Of a DNA stretch of 38,035 nt, positions 8,234 through 16,228 are shown one piece after another. Location of the stretch: positions 1-38,035 of the forward strand of contig NZ_LWEX01000013.1 in the NCBI RefSeq assembly GCF_001634885.1. The letters are read 5' to 3'. The translations under genes were made by a program, and so were the position numbers. The notes under the pieces are model-generated. The model did no database searches. It was given only the letters and a program-made list of their open reading frames with translations, and had not been told where the DNA came from. Each line of letters begins with the position of its first letter. Position 1 is the stretch's first letter. This DNA is from Sulfitobacter sp. HI0040 (GTDB lineage: Bacteria > Pseudomonadota > Alphaproteobacteria > Rhodobacterales > Rhodobacteraceae).

Positions 8234-9016
8234 ATGACTGAACTTATTCGTCTGGACAGGGAAGGCCCTGTCGGAATCCTGCGTTTTCTTCAGCCGACAA
8301 AGCGCAACCCTTACAGCATCGGGTTTGTCAAAGAACTGGTAACGCACCTAAGCGAAGCCGAACGGGACGATACGATCCGTGTCGTTGTTATGACCGGTGG
8401 CGATCATTTCAGCAGCGGCGGCGATCTTGTCGGGTTTCAGTCTGAGATCGCGAAAGGCGCAAGGGCGACATCGGAAATGGTGGACCGCGTGCACGATGGC
8501 GGACGCGCGGCCTATCTGTTTTGTAAACCCTTGATTTCCGCGGTATGCGGCGTGGCTTTTGGCGCGGGTCTAAGCCTGGCCTTGTCGGCGGATATCGTCG
8601 TTGCCGCCGAAGATGCCCGGCTGTGCGAAGTCTTTGCACGCGTCGGCGGCTGTCCCGACACCGGGTCGAGCTGGCTGCTTCAGCAGCGTGCCGGGGCCGG
8701 CGTGGCGCGGATGCTGGTGCTCACGGGCCGCGAGATCGACGGACGCACCGCCCGGGACCTGCGTGTCGTGGAGGAATGCGTACCGGCCGACCGGGTCGAA
8801 CAACGGGCGCTGGAAATTGCCCGCGAGATCGCTCCACACCCGATGTTCGGCGTTCAGACCGCCAAGCGTGTCATGCGCTCCGCAGCCGAGTGCAGCTATC
8901 TCGAGGCGCTCGACATCGAGCGCGATGCCCAAAGCGTTTTGCTGTGCGCGCATGACTTTCCCGAGGCCATGAAAGCGTTTTCAGAAAAAAGAACTCCAGA
9001 ATTCAAAGACCGTTAG
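8234..9016 (+). CDS. Crotonase-fold protein, PaaG-like enoyl-CoA isomerase/hydratase
   Basis: This is a 260-aa crotonase starting 11 bases after the previous one, with GGAGG (8224-8228) upstream of the ATG. FSSGGDLVGF near residues 59-68 forms the first oxyanion block and CGVAFGAGLSLALSADI near 105-121 the second. Ser stands where hydratase 1 has its first catalytic Glu, and Phe stands at the second. The run FARVGGCPDTGSSW near 134-147 matches the PaaG/isomerase style FxxIGLxPDxGGS, where the Asp (here about D142) acts as acid/base. A double-bond isomerase is therefore more likely than a plain hydratase, but sequence alone does not settle it. It ends with TAG. Confidence 0.88.
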   Translation: MTELIRLDREGPVGILRFLQPTKRNPYSIGFVKELVTHLSEAERDDTIRVVVMTGGDHFSSGGDLVGFQSEIAKGARATSEMVDRVHDGGRAAYLFCKPLISAVCGVAFGAGLSLALSADIVVAAEDARLCEVFARVGGCPDTGSSWLLQQRAGAGVARMLVLTGREIDGRTARDLRVVEECVPADRVEQRALEIAREIAPHPMFGVQTAKRVMRSAAECSYLEALDIERDAQSVLLCAHDFPEAMKAFSEKRTPEFKDR

Positions 9017-9056
9017 CTCGGTTGAAACCTGACCGAAAAACTCAAGGAGACCGTGG

Positions 9057-9815
9057 ATGAAGGTACTCGTGCCTGTGAAACGCCTGATCGACTACAACGT
9101 GAAGGTCCGCGTCAAGGCGGATGGCAGCGGTGTCGATCTCGCCAACGTTAAGATGTCGATGAACCCGTTCGACGAAATCGCCGTCGAAGAGGCGATCCGC
9201 CTGAAAGAAGCCGGCAAGGCCGAAGAGGTGGTCGCGGTATCCATCGGCATCAAGCAGGCGCAGGAAACCCTGCGCACCGCACTGGCCATGGGCGCCGACC
9301 GCGCCATCCTGGTCGTTGCAGCGGATGACGTACACCAGGATATCGAGCCGCTCGCCGTGGCCAAGATCCTTGCCAAGGTCGTGGAAGAAGAACAGCCCGG
9401 TCTGGTTCTCTGCGGCAAGCAGGCGATCGACAACGACATGAACGCCACCGGCCAGATGCTGTCGGCGCTCTTGGGCTGGTCGCAAGCAACCTTCGCTTCG
9501 GAAGTGGACATCGATGGCGACAGCGCCGTCGTCACCCGCGAGGTCGATGGCGGCCTGCAGACCATCAAGGTCAAGATGCCGACCGTCGTTTCCGTCGACC
9601 TGCGCCTGAACGAACCGCGCTATGCGTCGCTGCCCAACATCATGAAGGCCAAGAAAAAGCCGCTGGATGAAAAGACGGCCGCCGACTATGGCGTCGACGT
9701 CACCCCGCGCCTGACGGTGGTCAAGACGTCCGAGCCGGCAGAACGCGCCGCCGGTGAAATGGTTGGCTCGGTCGACGAGCTGGTTGCGAAACTCAAGGAA
9801 AAGGGGGCGGTGTGA
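9057..9815 (+). CDS. etfB: Electron transfer flavoprotein beta subunit
   Basis: This 252-aa subunit binds AMP and, with EtfA, takes electrons from acyl-CoA dehydrogenases and passes them to ETF-ubiquinone oxidoreductase. The opening [20 protein letters not shown], the block [21 protein letters not shown] near residues 34-54, and [15 protein letters not shown] near 119-133 are diagnostic of EtfB. AAGGAGA (9044-9050) sits upstream of the ATG. Codon use is strongly biased to G or C at third positions compared with the flanking catabolic genes, as expected for a well-expressed housekeeping gene. It overlaps etfA by one base. At least five acyl-CoA dehydrogenases in this window could feed it. Confidence 0.97.
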   Translation: MKVLVPVKRLIDYNVKVRVKADGSGVDLANVKMSMNPFDEIAVEEAIRLKEAGKAEEVVAVSIGIKQAQETLRTALAMGADRAILVVAADDVHQDIEPLAVAKILAKVVEEEQPGLVLCGKQAIDNDMNATGQMLSALLGWSQATFASEVDIDGDSAVVTREVDGGLQTIKVKMPTVVSVDLRLNEPRYASLPNIMKAKKKPLDEKTAADYGVDVTPRLTVVKTSEPAERAAGEMVGSVDELVAKLKEKGAV

Positions 9816-10741
9816 TGGCTGTTCTTCTTCTTGCCGAAGTCAACAATGGTGAACTGTCGATGGACGCGACCGCAAAGGCGGTCACCGCGTCCAAGGCCCT
9901 GGGCGACGTGACGGTTCTGTGCGCCGGCGCATCCGCCGCCGACGCCGCGAAAGAAGCCGCGACAATCGACGGCGTGGCCAAGGTACTGGTCGCGGAAGAC
10001 CCCGCGCTGGGTCATCGCCTTGCGGAATCGACCGCCGACCTGATCGTGTCGCTGGCAGACGACTACGATCACATCGTGGCGCCCGCCACCACCGACGCCA
10101 AGAACGTGCTGCCCCGCGTGGCCGGGCTGCTGGACGTGATGATGCTGACCGACGTCTCGGGCGTGGTCGATGCCGATACGTTCGAGCGCCCGATCTATGC
10201 AGGTAACGCGATCCAGACGGTGAAATCGGGCGACGCGAAAAAGGTCGTGTCCTTCCGCACCGCCAGCTTCGACGCGGCCGGCACCGGTGGCTCCGCCGCC
10301 GTGGAAACCGTGGGCGGAGCCACCGCCTCGGGCCTGTCGGAATGGGTCGAAGACAAGGTCGCCGAAAGCGACCGGCCCGAACTGACCTCGGCCGGCGTGG
10401 TCGTGTCGGGTGGCCGTGGCGTCGGCTCGGAAGATGATTTCGCGCTGATCGAAAAACTGGCCGACAAGCTGGGCGCCGCCGTCGGCGCATCGCGCGCCGC
10501 CGTCGACTCGGGCTTTGCGCCGAACGACTGGCAGGTTGGTCAGACCGGCAAGGTGGTTGCGCCTGACCTCTATATTGCCGTCGGCATTTCGGGTGCGATC
10601 CAGCACCTTGCGGGCATGAAGGACAGCAAGATCATCGTCGCGATCAACAAGGACGAAGAGGCCCCGATCTTCCAGGTGGCCGATTATGGCCTCGTCGCCG
10701 ACCTGTTCGAAGCCGTGCCCGAGCTGATCGAAAAGCTTTAA
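9815..10741 (+). CDS. etfA: Electron transfer flavoprotein alpha subunit
   Basis: This 308-aa FAD-binding partner of EtfB has its diagnostic C-terminal FAD domain. [12 protein letters not shown] comes near residues 197-208, then [20 protein letters not shown] and [20 protein letters not shown], ending [23 protein letters not shown] 9815 overlaps the etfB stop codon (TGATG), which implies translational coupling; a GTG at 9812 is in frame but less likely. Like etfB it is rich in G/C third positions. A strong terminator follows, so ech1-ech2-etfB-etfA forms a unit. Confidence 0.97.
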   Translation: MAVLLLAEVNNGELSMDATAKAVTASKALGDVTVLCAGASAADAAKEAATIDGVAKVLVAEDPALGHRLAESTADLIVSLADDYDHIVAPATTDAKNVLPRVAGLLDVMMLTDVSGVVDADTFERPIYAGNAIQTVKSGDAKKVVSFRTASFDAAGTGGSAAVETVGGATASGLSEWVEDKVAESDRPELTSAGVVVSGGRGVGSEDDFALIEKLADKLGAAVGASRAAVDSGFAPNDWQVGQTGKVVAPDLYIAVGISGAIQHLAGMKDSKIIVAINKDEEAPIFQVADYGLVADLFEAVPELIEKL

Positions 10742-10772
10742 GGGCACACGGCACGACCGGTTAAAACGCATC

Positions 10773-10803
10773 AAAGGCCCGCCGAACCTCTGGCGGGCCT
10801 TTT
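10773..10803 (+). terminator. Rho-independent terminator after etfA
   Basis: A perfect 11-bp stem AAAGGCCCGCC (10773-10783) and GGCGGGCCTTT (10792-10802) has an 8-base loop and runs into TTTT. It lies 31 bases after the etfA stop codon and can end the ech1-ech2-etfBA transcript. Confidence 0.93.
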
Positions 10804-10895
10804 GCATGGGCCGAATGGGCGGCGCGTGGATTGGATAAACCCGGATTCGTACGGTTTGAAGCCTTGTGACGCTCCGTCATAACAGCGCCGGTTCG

Positions 10896-10924
10896 TTGTC
10901 AAGAAATTTAACGCTTGTTAGATT
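10896..10924 (+). promoter_or_regulatory. Promoter with palindromic operator (site 1), cut off from its gene by the IS
   Basis: TTGTCA (10896-10901), a 17-base spacer and TAGATT (10919-10924) make a plausible sigma-70 promoter pointing right. Overlapping it is TTAACG-CT-TGTTAG (10908-10921), a variant of the CTAACA-N2-TGTTAG palindrome found perfectly at 15781 and 19442. The right half-site overlaps the -10 box, as expected for repression. A transcript would start near 10931, and the IS begins at 10949, so the element lies in the leader of the acyl-CoA dehydrogenase gene at 12234. The promoter call is inference; the repeat is seen directly. Confidence 0.6.
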
Positions 10925-10944
10925 TTTACTCAATGCAAGCATGA

Positions 10945-10964
10945 CTCGTGACGTTGCCCCCTGA
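10945..10964. repeat. Target duplication and left inverted repeat of the IS
   Basis: CTCG (10945-10948) is the target-site copy. TGACGTTGCCCCCTGA (10949-10964) is the outer inverted repeat, matching the reverse complement of 12201-12216 at all 16 positions. Similarity continues imperfectly inward. Confidence 0.92.
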
Positions 10965-10974
10965 TCCGGGCCGT

Positions 10975-11880
10975 TCAGGTATAGAATCCGTTCCTGTTTC
11001 TTTCTTGTGATTGGGTTGTGGTCAAGACCGGCTGAGCGGAGCCAATGCGGAGCTCAAGCGAAGCCGGTCGGGTGGAACTTAGCCTTTGGGCGAACTCGGT
11101 CGGCGTCTGCCCGTTCAGAGATGTGTGTGGTCTGTTGATGTTGTAGTCGATCCTCCATGTTTCGATGATCCGGCGCGCCTCGGCGAGATTGCCAAACAAG
11201 TTTTCATTCAGGCACTCGTCGCGGAGCCTGCCATTGAATGACTCGACGAATGCGTTCTGCATCGGTTTCCCAGGCGCGATGTAGTGCCAGCCAGCGCCGG
11301 TGTCCTGGCACCATCGAAGCACGGCATGCGATGTCATTTCCGTGCCGTTGTCGCTGACAATCAGGTCAGGTTGGCCGCGCCTCCGGATCAGCGCATCCAG
11401 TTCACGGGTCATGCGCCGACCGGACATAGAACGGTCCACAACCGTGGCCAGGGCTTCGCGGGTGCAGTCATCCACGATGCACAGAACGCGGAACCGCTGG
11501 CCGTCTGACAGAGCGTCAGACACGAAGTCCAATGACCAGCGCTGGTTCGCCCTGTCGGGCACCAGGATTGGCCTCCTCGTGCCCAGAGCACGCTTGCGAC
11601 CGCCCCGTTTACGGACCGTTAACCGTTCTTCCCGGTAGAGCCGGAACAGCTTCTTGTGGTTCACCTCGACACCTTCCCGCTGCAGCAGGATATGAAGCCG
11701 CCGATACCCAAACCGGCGGCGCTCATTGGCCAGCTCGCGCAGCCGCATGCGCAGAGCCTCATCGCGGCCGTCCTCTTTCTCGTACTGGAAGACAGATCGG
11801 TGCAGGTTCGCCAACTGACACGCCCGACGCTCGCTGAGGCCGTGCCGGTCCATCACGTCCCGCACGGCCCGCCGCTTCAC
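10975..11880 (-). CDS. IS3-family transposase OrfB (integrase core)
   Basis: This is the catalytic part of the transposase, 301 aa from the GTG at 11880. The DDE triad is complete: D118 in SLDF, D177 in VSDNGTE, and E213 in [14 protein letters not shown], with 35 residues between the last two, the spacing typical of IS3. An HTH_21-like segment ([18 protein letters not shown], near residues 53-70) precedes the core. The product is normally made as an OrfAB fusion through frameshifting at 11895-11901, so the GTG may be unused. No damage is visible. Confidence 0.95.
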   Translation of the reverse strand: MKRRAVRDVMDRHGLSERRACQLANLHRSVFQYEKEDGRDEALRMRLRELANERRRFGYRRLHILLQREGVEVNHKKLFRLYREERLTVRKRGGRKRALGTRRPILVPDRANQRWSLDFVSDALSDGQRFRVLCIVDDCTREALATVVDRSMSGRRMTRELDALIRRRGQPDLIVSDNGTEMTSHAVLRWCQDTGAGWHYIAPGKPMQNAFVESFNGRLRDECLNENLFGNLAEARRIIETWRIDYNINRPHTSLNGQTPTEFAQRLSSTRPASLELRIGSAQPVLTTTQSQERNRNGFYT

Positions 11881-11888
11881 GTCAGGCG

Positions 11889-12152
11889 TCAGTAGTTTTT
11901 TGTCGCCAGATCCTTCAGCGCCGCGTTGTCGAGCATCGCCTCCGCCAACATCCGTTTCAGCCGGTTGTTCTCGTCCTCAAGAACCCTGAGCTTCTTGGCA
12001 TCCGACACGTTCATTCCGCCGAATTTGGCTCTGTACTTGTAGAAGGTCGCGTCGCTGATCCCGTACTTCCGGCACACGTCCTGCGCCTTGGCCCCGGCCT
12101 CGTATTCCTTGATCATCCCAATGATCTGTTCGTCTGAAAATCTGCGTTTCAT
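11889..12152 (-). CDS. IS3-family transposase OrfA (DNA-binding subunit)
   Basis: This is an 87-aa helix-turn-helix protein that binds the IS ends. [20 protein letters not shown] opens it, followed by the recognition-helix region [22 protein letters not shown] near residues 25-46, and then a leucine-zipper-like stretch ([20 protein letters not shown]) before [15 protein letters not shown] 12152 is the family-typical start; an upstream start at 12185 would add 11 residues. It ends in the frameshift region shared with orfB. Confidence 0.93.
   Translation of the reverse strand: MKRRFSDEQIIGMIKEYEAGAKAQDVCRKYGISDATFYKYRAKFGGMNVSDAKKLRVLEDENNRLKRMLAEAMLDNAALKDLATKNY
11895..11901 (-). other. Programmed -1 ribosomal frameshift heptamer A AAA AAC
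   Basis: On the minus strand the orfA codons ACA AAA AAC read through the slippery heptamer A-AAA-AAC, three codons before the orfA stop (TAC TGA follows). Slipping back one base gives [11 protein letters not shown], which joins orfA directly to the orfB frame. This is the standard way IS3 elements make the OrfAB transposase. Confidence 0.88.
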
Positions 12153-12200
12153 AGTCCATCCTTTGCTCGGACGGATTACTAGCACCTCAGTGGCCTGATT

Positions 12201-12220
12201 TCAGGGGGCAACGTCACTCG
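12201..12220. repeat. Right inverted repeat and target duplication of the IS
   Basis: TCAGGGGGCAACGTCA (12201-12216) is the reverse complement of the left terminal repeat, followed by the target copy CTCG (12217-12220). The dehydrogenase start codon is 18 bases beyond the element. Confidence 0.92.
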
Positions 12221-12233
12221 ATAGGAACAATAA

Positions 12234-13391
12234 ATGTCTCTGATCAAGAGTTCCCCCAGCTGGGTAGTGGATGAACACAAGATGTTCGCCGATAGTACAC
12301 GCAGGCTTTTCGATACAGAGATGGCTCCGTACATTGAAAAATGGGCGGAGCAGGGAATTGTTGACCGCGACTTCTGGAAAACAGTCGGTCGACAGGGTGT
12401 CATGGGTGGCTCGATTGCCGAAGAATATGGCGGGTTCGGTGGCGGCATCGGGTTCGACGCGATTACCGTTTACGAGCAGGGGCGCACCGGTGATACGGGT
12501 TGGGGCTATGGCATCCAGTCCATCGTAATCCATTATCTCAACGCCTATGGCAGTGAAGAACAGAAGAGGAAGTGGTTGCCGAAATTGGTCAGCGGTGACC
12601 ATGTGGCGGCCATTGCGATGACCGAGCCGGGAACGGGTTCTGACCTCCAGAACGTCCAAACCTATGCGGAAAAGGATGGCAACCACTACAAGATCAACGG
12701 ATCGAAGATTTTCATCACCAACGGGCACACGGCGGATTTCGTTGTGATCGTGGCAAAGACCGACCGCAACGCCGGCGCCAAGGGCGTTTCGTTGATCGTT
12801 CTGGAAACCGAAGGCGCCGAGGGCTTTCGCCGGGGACGGAACCTGAAGAAACTGGGTATGAAAGGTTCGGATACGGCTGAGCTGTTCTTCGAGGATGTGC
12901 GCGTGCCCACGGCGAACCTGCTTGGGCCGGAAGAGGGGCAGGGGTTCTACCAGCTGATGAAGCAGCTGCCTTGGGAGCGGCTGATGATCGGCATTACCGC
13001 CCTCGGTTTTATTGATTTTGCGATCGATGAAACGGTGAAATATGTTCAGGACCGCAAGGCATTTGGAAGCCGGATCATGGACTTCCAGAATACACGCTTC
13101 AAACTGGCGGAATGCAAAACCAAGGCCGAATTGCTACGTTCCTTCGTAAATGACGGGCTCGCGCGTCTTGAAGCGGGCGAACTTGATGCGGCCACGGCTT
13201 CGATGGCGAAATGGTGGGGCAGCCAGACGCAGAACGAGGTCATGCATGAATGCCTGCAACTGCACGGCGGTTACGGTTTCATGATGGAATACCCTATCGC
13301 GCGACTTTATGCCGACAGCAGGGTCCAGATGATCTATGGCGGCACCAACGAGATCATGAAGGAACTGATCGCACGCTCGATGGACGTTTGA
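12234..13391 (+). CDS. Acyl-CoA dehydrogenase, long-chain (LCAD-like)
   Basis: This FAD enzyme introduces the alpha,beta double bond into an acyl-CoA and reduces ETF. It is 385 aa. AMTEPGTGSDLQ near residues 128-139 is the flavin/substrate motif. The catalytic base is most likely E248 in QLPWERLMIG, matching mammalian LCAD (LPQERLLI) rather than MCAD, whose Glu is near the C-terminus. Consistently, the C-terminal loop reads MIYGGTNEIMKELIAR, as in LCAD, with Gly where MCAD has Glu. AGGAA (12223-12227) precedes the ATG. The IS is inserted 17 bases upstream of the start, so the native promoter is separated from it. The gene is convergent with the CoA-transferase at 13413. Confidence 0.95.
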   Translation: MSLIKSSPSWVVDEHKMFADSTRRLFDTEMAPYIEKWAEQGIVDRDFWKTVGRQGVMGGSIAEEYGGFGGGIGFDAITVYEQGRTGDTGWGYGIQSIVIHYLNAYGSEEQKRKWLPKLVSGDHVAAIAMTEPGTGSDLQNVQTYAEKDGNHYKINGSKIFITNGHTADFVVIVAKTDRNAGAKGVSLIVLETEGAEGFRRGRNLKKLGMKGSDTAELFFEDVRVPTANLLGPEEGQGFYQLMKQLPWERLMIGITALGFIDFAIDETVKYVQDRKAFGSRIMDFQNTRFKLAECKTKAELLRSFVNDGLARLEAGELDAATASMAKWWGSQTQNEVMHECLQLHGGYGFMMEYPIARLYADSRVQMIYGGTNEIMKELIARSMDV

Positions 13392-13401
13392 TCCGTCCGG
13401 T

Positions 13402-13428
13402 GCCGGGTGGGGCTATTCCCTGCCCGGC
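13402..13428. terminator. Hairpin between convergent genes (possible terminator)
   Basis: GCCGGGTGGGG (13402-13412) pairs with CCCTGCCCGGC (13418-13428), 11 bp with two G-U pairs and the loop CTATT. It lies 10 bases after the dehydrogenase stop codon and covers the stop of the opposing CoA-transferase. No T-run follows on either side, so it may only be a stabilising or Rho-assisted 3' structure. Confidence 0.4.
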
Positions 13429-14579
13429 CCCAGAATTTCGTCGCTGTGTTCCCCAAGTCGCGGGGCCGGGCGATGATCATGTCGCGCAGGGGTCGCCGAA
13501 AAGCGAACCGGCGGGCGTGTCGTCCAGATCGCACCTTCGGTCGGGTGATCAATCCGTTGAAAGAACCCGGTTGCGGCAAGATGGGGATCGTTCGGCAAAT
13601 CTGACAGGTTGCGCACTGGCATGGCGGGTATGTCGGCCTGCTCCATAAGGTCAAGCCACTCATCTGTGGTCCGGGTCAGCGCAATCTGCGCCACCATATC
13701 GTATACTGCGCCGATGTTGCGGCTACGGGTGTCCATGTCCGTGACCCAGACATGGTCGATCATGTCATTGCGCCCAACCGTCTTGAAGAACCGCGCCCAT
13801 TGGGCGTTGGTATAGGGCAGGATCGTGATGAACCCGTCCGCCGTCTGGAGCGGGCGGCGGTGCGGCACCAGCATGCGGGCATATCCGAAATTCCTCGGTA
13901 CCTCGTCGAATGTCGCGCCGTCCATGTGCTCGGCCAGCAGAAACGCCGTCAGCGTTTCGAACATCGGCACCTCTACATGTTGTGCCTGGCCCGTGCGTTC
14001 CCGATGAAACAGGGCTGCCATGACGGCATAAGCCGTGGTAACGCCGCCAAGCTTGTCGGCAAGAATGGTCGGGGAATAATCGGGTTTTGCCTCTGGATCG
14101 CGAAGGGTGGGCAGGCTGGCCAAACCCGAAACCGCCTGGACGATGTCATCAAAGGCCGGTTTCGAAGCGTATGGCCCGTCCTGACCGTATCCGGTTGCAA
14201 AAACCGTGATCAGGCTCGGATTCTCGGTCCTTAAGGTTTCTGGATCCAAAGACAATCTGGCAAGCGCCGCGGGCCTGATGCTTGAAATCATAACATCGGC
14301 ATCGACGAGCAACTTGCGCAGACGGTCGCGATCGGCTTGCGTCTTAAGATCGAGTACGACGCTGAGCTTGTTGCGGTTGGCCCCTAGAAACGCGGCGCCC
14401 ATCAACCTGTGCCGCGATGGCTGAACCTGGCGCAGAAGATCGCCCTCGGGCGCTTCCACCTTGATCACATCCGCTCCCAGATCGCCCAGCATCTGCGTGG
14501 CCAGAGGACCGAAGATGATCGACGTCAGGTCGATGATCCTGACGCCTTGCAGGATTGCGGTGTTCGTCGAGGTGGCCAT
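13413..14579 (-). CDS. CaiB/BaiF family (class III) CoA-transferase
   Basis: Family III enzymes move CoA between carboxylic acids through an aspartyl-CoA mixed anhydride. This one is 388 aa. VRIIDLTSIIFGPLATQMLGDLGADVIKVE opens the Rossmann-like domain, NRNKLSVVLDLKT is near residues 68-80, and the catalytic Asp is probably D175 in LADKLGG. GYGQDGPYASKPAFDDIVQA carries Phe-Asp-Asp instead of the Gly-His-Asp of racemases, which argues for transferase activity. It starts 18 bases after the upstream CoA-transferase gene and forms a two-gene unit with it. It ends with TAG. Donor and acceptor acids are unknown. Confidence 0.92.
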   Translation of the reverse strand: MATSTNTAILQGVRIIDLTSIIFGPLATQMLGDLGADVIKVEAPEGDLLRQVQPSRHRLMGAAFLGANRNKLSVVLDLKTQADRDRLRKLLVDADVMISSIRPAALARLSLDPETLRTENPSLITVFATGYGQDGPYASKPAFDDIVQAVSGLASLPTLRDPEAKPDYSPTILADKLGGVTTAYAVMAALFHRERTGQAQHVEVPMFETLTAFLLAEHMDGATFDEVPRNFGYARMLVPHRRPLQTADGFITILPYTNAQWARFFKTVGRNDMIDHVWVTDMDTRSRNIGAVYDMVAQIALTRTTDEWLDLMEQADIPAMPVRNLSDLPNDPHLAATGFFQRIDHPTEGAIWTTRPPVRFSATPARHDHRPAPRLGEHSDEILGPGRE

Positions 14580-14597
14580 ATGGGTTGATTTCCTGTT

Positions 14598-15743
14598 CTA
14601 GGAACGAGAACCGAATTCCGCGCGAATGGCCGCTCCATCGGCATCCAATGCGGGGGAAGGTCCAATCGCGGCTTCGGTGCTGCCACGTCGTATCGGGGGC
14701 ATTGCGATGCTGACAGGTCCCGAGGGCGTTCCGATGGTCGCCCGATCAAGTTGCGGGTGATCCGACAGCGAGGCAACGTCGTTCACCGCCGCCGATGCAA
14801 TGCCCGCGCCATCAAGCAGCTTCAACAATTCGGCACGTTCGTGCGCGCCGAACACGGTCTTGATAAGCTCTTCGAGTTCCGATTTGTGCGCGATCCTGGC
14901 TGCGTTGTCATGGAATCGCGGATCATCGGCCAGGGCCGGGTCGCCGAGAACCTGAACGCAGAACCGGTTCCATTCGCGGCTGTTCTGAACCGAGATGACG
15001 ACCTGTTCACCGCCCTGGCAGTGGAATGCGCCGTAGGGGCATATGACAGAGTGGCCAAGCCCGGTTCTGGGCGTGGGCTGATTGGCATAGTCGTGAAAAA
15101 GGAGCGGAACCGCCATCCAGTCCGCCATGACGTCGAACATGGCGACCGAGATGCCGCTGCCCTTGCCGGTTCGATCACGCCCGATCAGCGCTTCGCAGAT
15201 CCCGGCATGGGCTGTCATGCCGGTGGCGATATCGCAGACCGACACGCCGACCCGCCCCGGTCCATCCGGCGTGCCGGTCACCGATGCCAGGCCGCTTTCG
15301 CATTGCACCAGAAGGTCATAGGCCTTGGCGTTGCGCATCGGGCCGTCTTCGCCATATCCGGTGATGTCGCAGGTCACCAGGCGCGGGAACCGTTCTCGCA
15401 GACTGGCGGAATCTAGCCCGAGCTTGGCCAGCGCGCCGGGCAGCAGGTTCTGAATAAACACATCCGCGTTTTCCAGCATCCGGAGCAGGATGTCCCGGTC
15501 CTCGTCCGCTTTAATGTCCAGGGCGACCGATTCTTTTCCGCGGTTCAGCCATGTGAAATAGGCGCTTTCGCCCTTTGCGGCGGTATCGTAGGCGCGGGCG
15601 AAATCGCCCGTACCCTTGCGTTCGATCTTGATCACGCGCGCACCGGCATCGGCCAGCCGCGAGGAGCAGAAAGGCGCGGCGACTGCCTGTTCCAGCGCAA
15701 CGACGAGTTTGCCGGAAAGGGGGGCTAGGTCTGAACCTGACAT
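14598..15743 (-). CDS. CaiB/BaiF family (class III) CoA-transferase
   Basis: This is a second class III CoA-transferase, 381 aa, first gene of the minus-strand pair. KLVVALEQAVAAPFCSSRLA near residues 12-31, NRGKESVALDIKAD near 67-80, and the probable catalytic D171 in SVCDIATGMTAHAG identify it. The active-site region GYGEDGPMRNAKAYDLLVQC resembles dicarboxylate or mesaconyl-type transferases, but I cannot place it further. Its start lies 28 bases from a -10-like TAGATT on the minus strand, which overlaps the perfect operator at 15781-15794. It is therefore likely co-regulated with the divergent DUF35 operon. It ends with TAG. Confidence 0.92.
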   Translation of the reverse strand: MSGSDLAPLSGKLVVALEQAVAAPFCSSRLADAGARVIKIERKGTGDFARAYDTAAKGESAYFTWLNRGKESVALDIKADEDRDILLRMLENADVFIQNLLPGALAKLGLDSASLRERFPRLVTCDITGYGEDGPMRNAKAYDLLVQCESGLASVTGTPDGPGRVGVSVCDIATGMTAHAGICEALIGRDRTGKGSGISVAMFDVMADWMAVPLLFHDYANQPTPRTGLGHSVICPYGAFHCQGGEQVVISVQNSREWNRFCVQVLGDPALADDPRFHDNAARIAHKSELEELIKTVFGAHERAELLKLLDGAGIASAAVNDVASLSDHPQLDRATIGTPSGPVSIAMPPIRRGSTEAAIGPSPALDADGAAIRAEFGSRS

Positions 15744-15770
15744 GAGTTTCTCTCATTAGATCCTGAAAGG

Positions 15771-15806
15771 TTGACTAAATCTAACAATTGTTAGAAACAT
15801 AATCAA
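15771..15806. promoter_or_regulatory. Divergent control region with perfect operator CTAACA-AT-TGTTAG (site 2)
   Basis: CTAACAATTGTTAG (15781-15794) is a perfect 14-bp palindrome between the divergent CoA-transferase and DUF35 genes. On the minus strand TTGATT (reverse complement of 15801-15806), a 17-base spacer and TAGATT (reverse complement of 15778-15783) make a promoter whose -10 box overlaps the operator half-site, the same arrangement as site 1. For the plus strand, TTGACT (15771-15776) is a possible -35 box but the spacing to TAGAAA is only 15. One bound repressor could block both directions. The regulator is not in the window; the style suggests a TetR-type protein (inference). Confidence 0.68.
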
Positions 15807-15847
15807 TACGGTTAGACAAAGACTGGGTCGCTTGGAGGAGAACACCT

Positions 15848-16225
15848 ATGCAGGATGCCAACGGACCAGACCAGCTTTTCCAACGCGCGCTGGCAGAGGG
15901 AGAGATCCTGTTGCCCAAGTGCGACGACTGCGGGGCATTTCACTTTTTCCCGAGAGTCCTGTGTCCACATTGTCATGGCGCCGCGATTTCGTGGAAGCAG
16001 GCTGGCGGCAAGGGACGGGTCCACACCACAACAGTTGTGCGCCGAAAGCCCGAACGGGGCGGCGACTACAACGTATGCGTCGTCGAGCTGGATGAGGGTG
16101 TCCGGATGATGAGCCGGGTCGAGGGCATTGCTCCGGGTGAGGTCGCCATCGACATGCCCGTAACCGCCTTCGTGGGCGAGGCCGAGGGTGTTCCGGCCGT
16201 GCTTTTCAAGCCGTCGGAGGGATAA
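15848..16225 (+). CDS. DUF35 OB-fold protein with zinc ribbon (thiolase partner, copy 1)
   Basis: This is a 125-aa small acyl-CoA-associated protein. The rubredoxin-like zinc ribbon is formed by C25-x2-C28 and C39-x2-C42 (LPKCDDCG ... LCPHCHG). An OB-fold with VVRRKPERGGDYNVCVVELD near residues 64-83 follows. DUF35 proteins bind thiolase-superfamily partners; known examples are ChsH2, which works with the Ltp2 aldolase in cholesterol side-chain cleavage, and the archaeal thiolase-HMG-CoA synthase channel. GGAGGAG (15835-15841) precedes the ATG, and the thiolase gene starts 3 bases after its stop, which supports a physical pair. A second copy is at 29526. Confidence 0.92.
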   Translation: MQDANGPDQLFQRALAEGEILLPKCDDCGAFHFFPRVLCPHCHGAAISWKQAGGKGRVHTTTVVRRKPERGGDYNVCVVELDEGVRMMSRVEGIAPGEVAIDMPVTAFVGEAEGVPAVLFKPSEG

Positions 16226-16228
16226 GCC

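Larger units (their letters stand above)
10949..12216 (-). mobile_element. Complete IS3-family insertion sequence (IS407-like group)
   Basis: The element is 1268 bp, bounded by 16-bp perfect inverted repeats TGACGTTGCCCCCTGA and flanked by a direct repeat CTCG on each side (10945-10948, 12217-12220). It carries orfA and orfB on the minus strand, joined by a -1 frameshift signal. Terminal TG, the 4-bp target duplication, the length and the OrfA/OrfB style fit the IS407 group of IS3. Both ends, both frames and the DDE triad are intact, so it may still be active. The insertion splits a promoter/operator (10896-10924) from the gene at 12234. Transposase transcription runs away from that gene. Confidence 0.95.
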
